Shown piece by piece: positions 23,001-35,000 of a stretch of 64,000 bases of DNA; position 1 is the stretch's first letter, and every line of letters starts with the position of its first letter. The stretch is from Symsagittifera roscoffensis (taxonomy: Eukaryota; Xenacoelomorpha; Acoela; Convolutidae), in NCBI RefSeq assembly GCF_963678635.1, contig NC_087068.1, positions 16,991,872-17,055,871 on the forward strand, read 5' to 3'. Below the pieces are notes generated by a model. That model saw only the letters and a list, made by a program, of their open reading frames with translations, was not told where the DNA came from and did not search any database. The translations under genes and the position numbers were made by a program.

Positions 23001-26000
23001 TTGATTTTTTGCACGTGTTTATTTGCGAGCCTGGATGTAATGATGAAACGTGTCTTAACCTTTCGATTATATCTTTTTAATTAAAGATTGAAATTTTGGG
23101 GATCTTTTCCAGTTCCCCCCTTTCAAAATACCGAGTTTTATGTTTGTTTTACGTTTTATTACGGCTAACTGCGTGATGTTACGCTGTAAAGTATGAAGAA
23201 CAAATCTATTCACGGTTGTCGATTTGTTCACCACGCCAAATTTCATTTCACAACGTTAAATGAGCTTTTCAAAATTGAATTTGGAAGGTGGGAACTTGAA
23301 AAGAGCCAGTTTTGGTTGCAGAAGACCGCCTTTCCTCGTCTTTTTTTTTTCATTTTTGCAAAAACGGCTAAAATTTCTATTTTTTCGCTATTTATTTTAG
23401 TTTTCCCGGTATGAACCTTTTTCCCCACAAAAAGTTTTGCCGAAAGCTTTCCTCCTATACCCTTACGATTCAGTACGACTTCCTATAACACGTACTTTTG
23501 AATCCATACTTTAAAAACCATTTTAACATGAAATTTGGCATGGTGAACAAATTCTAGCACTGTGAACAGATTTTTTTCTGATAATTTACGTCGTAGCATC
23601 ACGTATTTAGCCATAAAAACACGTAAAACAAATCTGAAAATATAATATTTAAAATGTGGCTGAGAGTGTGGAAAAGGGACAAATTCTTCACTAAATTTGA
23701 GTTCTACCTGGATTTGACCTTTGAACTTTTCTTTGCTCACAGGAAGGTCAAACTCCACTCCACCTGGCAGCAGAGAGCAACCACTCGAATGTAGTCAAGT
23801 TATTCCTCAACAACAGACCAGAGCTAGTGTCCATAGCTAACAAAGATGGCAACACTTGTGCACATATTGCCGCTTCTAAGGGGTCCACTAATGTCATCAA
23901 GGGACTCCTCAGATTCAACAAGGAGGGAGTGGTCAACCATAAAAACAGGGTGAATAACTTTAACAAACCTACGCTGTACAAAAGAAACAGACTTATAGGA
24001 TTAGGCGCATTGGAGGCATATTAATTTCAATTCTTAAACTACGGGAAACATTTATTTGTTCAGAAAGTGAGAAAACTACTGAGCGAGTGAATTTCAAATG
24101 TAAAATTAATCGTCAGACAAAACTCGACGAGCCATATTGTTTTGAAAGTGACCAAAAAAATTCACAGAAAAAAAAATGTTTTTTTTTTTAAATAAACTTA
24201 CCTAGCTGACCAATACAAAGCTGATTTAAAGGGCCCGGACAAAACGAATAAAACTTGAAATTTAAAACGCGTTTTTCTCATATTCTGTTGACTCTAGACA
24301 AACAAAAGATGAATACAAAACTCGCTTAGAACTGAAGCTGAATTATTATGATGCAATTTGTTTTTTTTGCCGAATTCTCTGGATCTTTTCTCTTGATCTA
24401 CCAACTCAGGAGACGCAGGACCATGATCGAAATGTATAAAATATGCAACAACGGAAATACGGAAACAACGATCGGAGAGCGACTAGAGGATTTTTTGAGC
24501 AAAACGACCGTGACTATAGAGTAAACAACTGTAAAGTCAAGGTGCTCAAAGCAAACCTTGAAGTAAGAAAAAAATTTTTCCCAGTAAGAGCTACAACTGA
24601 CCGGAAAAACCCACTCGAGGAGGTTGTAGCCAGCAAAAACATCAACAAGTTCTGAATTTTGATCAGGCATTGGAAGAAAACTAGAATCCAATTATACGAG
24701 ATGAACAGTGGAGGAAAATTAAGAGCTGATCACCGGGGGCGATACGATACGCCTACTGATCAGTATATGAACTAAGCTGAACCGAAATTCGGGCAAAATT
24801 TTTTTACTGAAAAACGGTTTGTTTTTTTATCACTGAATCAAACATGACGCAAAAACTACCGGGTCAATTGCTAACAAAACTATAACAATGTGAGCCCATC
24901 ATGTAGACCAACAAAGTTTAAGAAAGGTTTGCATAAATTAGTTTTTTTTGTTTGATGGCTAATGAATCAATTTTACAACATTCGTACAGAATTTTTTTTT
25001 ACAACAGAATGATTTTTTAGTAATTCACCCGGTAGTTTTGACCTCGCATTTGATTGACCGACAAAAGCTAAAAATGATCCATTTTTTGCAAAACTTTTGT
25101 GTCTAATTTTTGCAAAATAACTTTCATCTTTTCGTTCTGCTAATATTCGAAGCAAGTTTTTTCATCATCAGTTTTTGGCTCAAAGCAACTCAATTAGAGA
25201 AAATTGTGTTTTACTTTTCAAGTTTCTTTCGTTTTGTCCGAATAATTTACATTATAACTGCAATAATCACAGTGCTGATTTAAATTATTCGGAAACAACA
25301 TATAAACTTGAAATTTGAAACGGATTTTCTCTTCTTGGATCAATTTCAGGCCAAAACTTGTGAAGACAGTTCTTGCTTAAAATTTTAGCTATATTACTAT
25401 GGCGTAATTTATGTTAGGAAAATTGCGCTCCATATTTTACCTTATAAACAATCCATTTTACCTTTTTAATCATTGCAAATTGCCCCAAATTTATCGACTT
25501 AACTGCTGACAAAATTGTATTGCAGTGAGCCTCTCGTCTAGCTTAACAAAGTTTAGGAAGGGTATAATCTGTATTCGTCTGAGAACAGTATACCTTTAAA
25601 ATTGTGTTGGGTCGGATGAAAGGCTCTTTATTATACAGAATAGTCAGCAATTAAACCGATTGTTTTGGCTTAATTTTAATTGATTAAAACATTGGATTTC
25701 TTGGGGTAATATTTCGGGCCCGATTTCTTCAAAATATAATGCTTCATAATAATTTTGCTAAAGTCTTAGCGAGGCTTGTTTTTATCTTATTTTGTCAAAA
25801 GTCGACCCAAATTGAACAAAAAACGCGTTTTGTTTTCAAGTTGTAATAGTTCTGTCAGAAAAATTTAAATCAGCATTGTATAATAAGTTGCAAAAAAACG
25901 AAAATTAAAATTTGAGATAGATATTCTGTTTGTAAAACCAGCCCTTACAAGTTAAAAAATATCTGAAATAGGTCAATGCCATAGGTCGTAATTAGTTTGC

Positions 26001-29000
26001 TTCAAACTCTCTGATACTTTAGACGACTGACTCTACTGCACTTCACTTGGCGGCTGCAGGGGGTTACACTGAAGTGGTCAGAGTACTCATCGAGAGTGGA
26101 GCCATGGCTCTAGAAGAGAACTCCGTGAGTTATATCCGTACTGCAACTACTCACAACGAACCACAACTCTGAGTTTCAATTGCGAGCAGCTTTTTCATTT
26201 TGCAATGCATTCTCAATTTGAAATTGTATCGATCATCGGTGAAAACTCAGTTTGAAGAAATGTATTTTAAGACTTTGCGTGAAAAATTGCTCAAATTCTT
26301 TTTCAATGCTTGTGGCAATTTGTATCGGAGACTTTCATCACAGAACAAAAACATTTGCTTACCATATTGGGTTCTTACTTATGGCACGGCTTTTTCGAAA
26401 AAAAAAATATCAAACAGTTCGTCGACATTTTCGCGACGCGTATCCAATTTCTGTAGGCTGAATTTGTTTCTCTGTATCTTGATAATAATCCCGCTATGGT
26501 TAATAGCATGAATTTTTATTGCATTGAAAAAAAATCATCAATTACGCATATGCGAACTCTGTATCTTCTTAGGAATCCCTTTTGCAATTAGGATGAAAAT
26601 TGTTAGCAAATGTCAATTGTTGTGTTGTTATCAGGAAGGCAATACGGCCATCCACCTGGCAGCCAAATTTGGCCACATCGGGGAACTGGAAGTGTTCCGG
26701 GACTTCCAGTTGAATCTGGCTCACACGAGTGTGAAGAGTGGACTGAATGCACTGCACGTGGCATCCTCGTACGGACAGACTCTATTCGCACAGGAGCTAC
26801 TGCACGACGTGAGAACCACTTAAAACAATATATTTCACCGTGAAAGCCGTCTTTTTGGACATTATTTTTTGCCAAAAGATTTTTTCAGACCATAAATAGA
26901 AAAAATTTCAAGGCAAATAACTTTTATTATAAAAAAATTCACCGTTGGGGAAACGGTTTCTCAGTTCCTTTCGTGTAGGTGCTTGGAAACCTAGCCAGCA
27001 GTGCCCCCCAAGGAGCGGATGTGGACAATGAGAGTGGGCCAGAGTATGGACTCACCCCTCTCCATCTGGCATCCCAGTCTGGCCATGAATCTCTTGTTAG
27101 ACTGCTGCTAAACAGTCAAAACGTGCAGGCGGACGCACAAACTATGGTCAATGTGAGTAAATAGTTTTTTGTTTAGAAAAAACACTTACAATTTGTCGCT
27201 TTCATTTAAGCTTTCAAGTTGTTGTGGTGTCATATCGGACAAGCTTCAAATTTCTTTCTTTTAAAAGATGTGATTCAGCTTCAAAATTTTTCTTTTTACA
27301 CTTTTCTTTATTAACTGCGAGCAATGGAGCTAAGAAAATAGCTACAAGCAATTGGAGCAAGAATGTGCAAGAACGAGATACAACCTAAACTATCTATTTT
27401 TGATAAAATTGAGAAAATCTTCTGATTTATGTAGAGAAGCCACCTGTGGTTCTCTGCAGCCTGCCAAAATTAGAGACTCATGAGACTCATGAAAGCTTTA
27501 AAACCTTTGGCCATTTTTGAGCCTCACTTTCTACAAAAACAAAAAAAAACAGGATGAAAAGTCATTTCTTCATTAAAATAACATTAAAATTCATAAATTT
27601 AAATTTAAAGGAGGAATTAAGAAGTCGCATGTAACTTGCTCTGAGACTTGATTTTAAAAATGAGAAATGTAGGATGAGCGTTTTTGTTCACAATCTTTCT
27701 CCTCATTCTTAAAACCAAATGCACTGCATCATTGCTCACGAAAACTGTCAAAAACTTCAAAAACACTTTTGAACTGTCTTGAATATTTTATAGTATGACC
27801 AGCTTTTTGTTTAAAGAAGAAAATGGGGAGGAACTTGGTATTCGGGTGTGTTTTAGTTTTTTTTTTGTTTTCCAGCAAAATCAGATACGACAAATTAATT
27901 TCAGAATGGAACGATGGAACGATTGATACATCGATTTAAAGGCCTTTCAGCCGTGATTTGAACTATCATCAAAAATTTCAAAGTGTCAAAAAACTGGTAA
28001 TTTTTGAGTCTTAGTTCGATTCCGTGCAAGTAAAGCAAGCTAATAACTTAATTTTTATTTGGGTTTGTAGGTAACAAAAATTTAATTTTACTAAAAAAAC
28101 AAGTTCTGGAGGTTTTATTCAGCGCTTCCTTGGCAAATTAGGTTTTGCAAAAAAAAAACAGTTTTTCTGCGAAAAATTAGAAAAAGATACAAAAAATTGC
28201 TATTTTTTCATTTTTTTTATTTGTCAATCGTTTTTGAAAAAAAAAAAAATTTGTCGCGTAGGCCCAGATAGCCTCATTGACTTTCTACGCGTTGAGATAA
28301 ATCTCAAATGACATCATGCACTAAAAAATGCTTTAAATTGAAAAAGAAAGAAAAATTTTTTATGAATGATATCGGAACATTCTGTGCTCTTCGCACAGCA
28401 ATCAGCCATCCTTTTTTCAATTGCATATGTCTAGCTTTTTAACTAAGAAATTTTAGTCTATCGGACTGTGAGTATTTTAAGAACCTTTTTTAGGCATTCG
28501 ATACCCTCGCTAATCAAATTATGCCTCAAATGGTACTTTTAAAATTAATTTTTTGCCAACAACTCCCATTGAATGTACAAACGACTAAAAAAGATCATCA
28601 AAACTAGAATGATTTTGATAAAAACTAAAATACAGCCATCAAACAAACTAAAACAGAACAATGTTTCTGAATTTGTGTTACAGATTTAAAGAAACTAAAT
28701 TATTTTTTTTTAAATTTACTTTTCCAGGTATTAAAGTGCAAAAATCCTTTTGATTAGCTGAACAATTTTTATTCATTTTAGGCAAGTTAGAATGACGGGT
28801 TGGGTAATTTCTTGGTAGGATTGGGTTACTTGTTGAGCTTGAGCAATCTAAACTTCATAATAAAAAACAGCAGGAGGAAAAATACTGTGATAAATAACCA
28901 ATCATATAAGAAAATCACTTTAGATTGATAATATATTACAAATGCAAAAGCTTGTCTAGCACGAAACGCTTCTTTTTTTTGTAGGATTTCAAAATTCATC

Positions 29001-32000
29001 AATTTTGTCATTTTGGAATGTTTTGCTTGCTCTGTTTTAAAACGCCTTTAGGATTGTCTGCAAGTTAAACCAGCTGAGAAATCATTCTAAATAGAATTCC
29101 TGACCTAAGGAGAGAAGAGAAAAAAAATATTCTAAACAAATTTTTAAAAAATTGCTTTGTTTTGACACCAATTACTTTAAACGGTTAAACTGAAGTTTTT
29201 TTCAGATCTACACACTAAAACAAACAACTTTGTTATAAAAAAAAATCCTGTTGTGTATAAACACTACTTTTTAGATGGTACACACGTCATTCTGTTGGGA
29301 TCGTTTTTTGTTGAAATTTATTCAATTTTGTCGCTAGCAAATCTAAAATCTAATTTTAAACTTAACATTAAAACTGAAATGCTCTTTTTATAGAATTAAA
29401 TGGATGCAATTCACAGGCACGGCAGACCAAATGCGCAAAATTTCTCAACCAGTCAATGGTTTTAAATTGCCCAAACCGACTGAAATTATCATTAGTTGCT
29501 TTCAATGTTTTGACTATGGGCTCTGATTGCTTAACAAAATGTTTGCACAATCGTTTCTTTGCGCATTAGGGATGCCTCCAAACTAGGTATGTCTGCTTAA
29601 GCTTGTTAAAGGTTATAATTGGTCCTTTGAAGGGTTAAACTAAGTGGATTATCTTAAATTTGAAAAGTAAGGACTCTGGTCCTGTAGCTCACATGTTTTC
29701 AAAATATATAGTTTTTTTTTAGCAGAATAGATAAATCGTTCTGAAAATGAAAACTGGTTAGAAAACGCTCTTAGAAAATTGTTTTGAAAACTTAGAAATT
29801 TGCTGAGGATTTCGCAACCAGCGAATATAGCAAGTTGCTCTCGATTCCTGAAATCTAAACGGATTACTGAAATGCAAGCGGATTCCGCATCATGTAGGTA
29901 GACTCCGCATATGTCTTTTATTAAATCGATATATGTTTTTGAGTGAATGGCTAATAGCTAGAACTAGAATTAATATCTATCAAACGTGGTAAATCAAAGC
30001 ACGAACCTAGCTATTGTCATTGGAAGTCACGATCAAATCTCAAACTATTGCTAAAAAATTCTTGATGTACACCCTATAAACTTCCCAGCAAGTTGTTTTT
30101 GGGATCATAATTTAGGAAACATTTCAAAAAAATCAAAATCAAGCTCAATGTTCAAAATTGTACAATTCGTCAATGGTCTACTGCAGTTAAAAATCTTTCA
30201 TGTAATTTCGTCATCATGTAAAGTTAATCACTTCATCGAATATCCTGAAGCTCCCCATAGATATTATTCACTTCATTCGATATCCTGAAATTCAGTTTAG
30301 ATATCAATATTTTCAATCGATATCGTGAAATTCAATACATATATCCCTTAGCTATACCATAGCTTGCACTCGCAATACTGAAATTTAAACTTTATTTCAA
30401 CCGGTTGCATCTGATCCTGAAATTTGTAATTTTTGCAAGTATCGAGTAAAAAAAAAGATTTAACTATATCTGTTACTGGAATCGGCAATCACAAACAAAA
30501 CTGAAATTCAGCTCACCGTTTACGTATTCCGCTTAAACTCGCGGATTCCGCTAACAGTTGCGGATTCCTCAACAGCTCAATTTGGCTGCACACATATATT
30601 TATTTATTTGCTTGTGGCTTCCAGAAACTGTTCAGGATTGTGCATTGTTTTGCATATTCCGCAAAATAAATGGATTTTGGAGCGATTTTGAGCGATACAG
30701 TGGTTTAGCTATAACTAGCAACACTGCGAAATCTGATTTTGGTCTGTTGCGAAATCAGCCTACAAATTTCAAAATACACAATTTGGCCTTGTAATGTTTT
30801 GCAAAATTTCGATTTGAATGTTTTCCAAACTTCCTTATTATCTTCAAACCAAAGATTATAACTATTTTCAAATTAATTTGCTAAAAACAAATTTTAAGAA
30901 AATTAAAACTTCAATGTGATAATTCGGACATCACGGATTTTTTTGATTTTTTGTTGAATGAAATATTTCATTGTTAATCCTTATTTATATAACATTTTCA
31001 TTTTCATTTATTTTAACATAACGTTTTAATATAAACACAAAATTTGTCAATTTGAAAGCATTAAGATTGGATTTAATTACTTAAATTATCAGTTTTAATG
31101 TAATAAGTTCCGAAGCTACTAATTCGAACAAAATTATGGAATCTTTTCGTCATTATTGCATGAGTAAATGATCCAGTGAGCCGGTTGGCAACTGTTCGTA
31201 TATGCCCAATGATGAGGAGTTAGTCGACCCAAGGGAGCTCAAGTTGTCCAGTGAAGACACACTTTCCAGGTCCAGCTCCCTTTCCAAGTCATTGGTGGTA
31301 CTCCGTGATCGTGATCCAGTATTACCCAGTTGTCCACAAAATTTGTTTCGATGGTTGGAAGTATTTCCACAGTTGGTCTAAATTGAGACAAAATATATTT
31401 CAGATTCAAAAGTTTAGTTTCGATGTTTGGATGCAAAAATCAATGTTTTTTATTTAAAATGTTGTTGTCAAAAACAGGGGCGGATCTAGGATTTTCTCGA
31501 GGGGGGAGGGGGCGGATTTTCAAAAAATTTTCCAAAATTTTGACGACCTTTTTTTTTTTTAGGTCGACCAAATTGATTTTTCGAGCTCTCCCAAAGCACT
31601 GTTTTGCCCCTACTTTGGCTAAATTTTGTGCGCCGCAGGCAAATTTTTGAAAAAACAGTCAAAACAGCCGTTTTTGGGCAATTTTTGAAAAATTTTGACA
31701 AAAAAATTGCATTTTTTTGGCGCGCGCTCCCCCTCAAAGTTAGTATATATTGGCGCCAAAGGCGCCTTTAGAAAAATTTTAGGGTCGGTCGGTCAAAAAT
31801 GGATTTCTGAAAAAGTATCAAAGGGGGGACCCTTTGGGTCGGCAGGGGGTCGAATCCCTGAGGAAAGGGCGTCCGCCCCTGGTCAAAAACACTCAACGGT
31901 TTATGCCAAATTTGATGACATACGTGCCCATACACATGCCTTTTACATAATTTTTTAACTGAACAACCTGAATGAATAACTTGTAGGGTTCGGCGATTAA

Positions 32001-35000
32001 TTTACAATCAAAATGACGAACCAAACTATGCAAAAATTGCCTGGTTTTCAAACAAATAATTAAATTGATTGTAAACGCGGAGAAAACAACAAAAAATCGC
32101 ATGAAAAATTTTTTGAAACAAATACTGGATACCTGATTCCATTTGCCACCTTCATCCTCCCCTTCTGTCCCCCCTCTAACTGTAATTATCTCCCCAACAC
32201 TCAACTCCTCGTACATATCCGGGGCAACTTCCCTCCCCCACTGCACCACCTCCCCCTCCTCCACCTCCTCTATGGTGAGCATGACGTCACCACTTCTGAG
32301 AACTCCCGCACCCTCAGGCAGGGAATGCCAGCTCCAGTCTTTGCCAAACGGACTCCTGGGATAAAATTGTGGGGCTAGAAAATTAGACCGAGAAAGCAAA
32401 CCTAGTAAACAAGGAAACTCTTAAAAAACAACTTCCATCAACTCTATTTGTAACAAAAACTGAAACTGAGTCAATTTTTGCTTTTTAAATTTTAATTTAG
32501 GCGAGTTTAAAAAAAGGAAGATCAATTTCAAAGACTCGTGTTTAATTTTTTTATTTTGATTCTACATAGAAAGAAGTTCCGAACCAATTTTCAGAAGAAT
32601 CAATTTCATCCGATGTCTCTCGGTTTTCATGTAGTTTGCCGACTATGCTGCTGCTCGAGACATTGAATGAATTCCCATACGAGCTAATAGGAACATCTAG
32701 TTCCTCCGACAGAAACCCAGAGTCCGAGTTATCATCCACGACTGGTACTGATGTCATTGTGTCGTCAAGTGCATTGAGTAGCTCGTCCAGAGAATCCAGA
32801 TCTGTTGTTTTCTGCGCATCTGAGCTCAAATATGATAGATGGTTTTTGTAGTTAAAAATTGTTCGAAAAATGATAATTTTTCCAAAAAAAAAATAAATAC
32901 TATAGAGGTTTTCAAGTTTCAACCAGGAATTTTAAGGGACCTACTTGAACAAATGAAGTTTTTAAATAGCTTCTCTTTTTTTTGGAAATAATCTTATTTT
33001 ACGGTACCTTCAATTTAGGTGCATAAAAGAATGAAATTTGAAATAATTAACAAAGATCCTTAGGTCTTAACCATCTATAACACTTTTATCAAGTTCCGTG
33101 TCGTTCTCAAGGATCGTCAGCGTTTGTTCTAGATCTTCAGCTATGGAAGACTCTGGTTCTTCACTTTGGATCTCGCATGGATTATCAAATTGCGCCAGTG
33201 CAACACTACAAAATATCAGCTTGAGTGTTTTGTGTAAATTGGTTTTTAAGAAGGGATCAACTTGTTTATTATTTACTATTACTGGATCTATCCCCCAAAA
33301 AAATCCATCTTCGAAGAACACCCAAAATTACCGTGAGATGTCTATCGATTGAAATGTTTTCATACAGCTCAACATGCCAATGTTTTATCTTGAGGTAGCC
33401 ACGAAGTTTGGGACACCATTTTAGATCAATCATCTTCGTATAATGAAATAAAACAAAACGATATTCTGGCTATTCATTTTTAGTAGCACTGATTTGAAAT
33501 TTTGAAAAAGAAAAAGTCCTTTCAACAAACGCAGTCGGTTGTTCAGAAAAAGCTTAAGCGGCGCGGCTTAAGAAAAGACTTCAGCGGCGCGACTTAAGAA
33601 AAGACTTAAGCGGCGCGACTTAAGAAAATACTGACGGCGCGACTTAAGAAAAGACTTAAGCGGCGCGACTTAAGAAAAGACCTAAGCGGCGCGACTTAAG
33701 AAAAGACTTAAAGGCGCGACTTACGAAAGAACTTAAGCGACGCGACTTAAGAAAAGACCTTAAAGGCGCGACTTAAGTAAATACTGGAGCGGCGCGACTT
33801 ATGAAAAGACTGACGCCGCGACTTAAGAAAATACTTTTGGTATTTTGCTCAGTCACGCATTTCGCGGCGGTTCATTCTCAGTCGCACCGGTCTGAAATTG
33901 AAAATTTTCAGTCGCGCCAGTTGCGCCATTACCTTAGGTCGCGCCGGTTCCGACGGTGTTTTGAGTCGCGCCGGTTGCGGTGGTTTTTTTTTCAGTCGCG
34001 CCGGTCTTCAATTGCCAAGTTTCGATCGCGCCAGTTTGGAATTGCCAATAGAAAGTTGCGCCGGTTTGGAATTGCTAAATTTGAGTCGCGCTGTTCTTTT
34101 CTTAAGTCGCGGATCTCGACCCGGGTTGCAGACAACATACATATGACAGTTATTATTGCAAAAAAAACTAAATTTTCTTCAAAACAAATTTGGGGGGTTT
34201 GACTTTTCAGCTCTAATGATATGCCACGCGACACTATCTAATTTTGTTGTACGTGGTTTAGTGAGAATAAAAAAATGCTTGTATCAAAAATTTCTCTCCT
34301 TCCACATTATCCGATTAAAATAATTAAGCAGTTTTTTGCCTTGTGTCCTGAAGAGTGTGTTTAATGCTCTGGTTCCTGTTGAAAACTAGATTCCGAACTG
34401 ACTTCAGAGAGTCCAAACATTTGTCCATGGCACTCGACATCTTTTTTCCACTGATGTTGCTCTATCTCTGTTGGGTATGTTTTCTGTGATATCTGCAATC
34501 AACTAAATGTTACAAAATAACCAAGTCTCAATGCTTAGACTCAATTCACTATAGAGATTTATAAATATAAATAGAGCTTTTAGTGCATTTCAGAGTTCTT
34601 AGTGCACTGTTTTAAATGGCATCGAGCAGCTCCTAGTAAATAAATTCGAAGATGATCTGTGCAAGAGCAAGATTTAACTTTGTGTAATTCGGCAAAGTCA
34701 TCGTGCCAAAACATCAATTGGCCAAAGATTATTAGGCGGACTTTTTTAATTTCTTTGTTTAAAGTCGCCGGTGGCCTTAATAATTCATTGGAGCACAGTT
34801 TGAGCAATCAGAAATTGAGTTGAGTAAATTGGTACGAATGGGATCGAGTTTTCATTTTGCTACAAGTGAACTTTGGTACAAATGGGACTAAACTGTACCA
34901 TGTACACATTGGTCTATTGTGTACAAAACTCGATGAAACTCAAAAGGGTATACAACACTAAGAATCCTAATTAGCCCAACAATTGTTAAGCAATCGCAAA

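Noticed and set aside
26569-26875. ORFs overlapping the TRPN exon at 26635 in other frames or on the minus strand (likewise 22255-22545, 37857-38139, 42144-42493, 43440-43826).
   Set aside because: They are shadows of conserved ankyrin or channel exons. The codon pattern and homology belong to the plus-strand frame.
31486-31737. ORFs on both strands of the hAT MITE copies (also 35501-35873, 44519-44719, 58548-58760).
   Set aside because: They recur only because the MITE recurs, have no transposase motifs and differ in frame between copies.
32133-32374. Plus-strand Ser/Pro-rich ORF at 32143-32364 and Ser-rich ORF at 32636-32851.
   Set aside because: Splice signals, phases and composition support the minus strand; the plus frames are the complement of acidic coding sequence.
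33540-33850. CRISPR-like array.
   Set aside because: Units are contiguous and have no unique spacers, and the genome is eukaryotic. It is a minisatellite.
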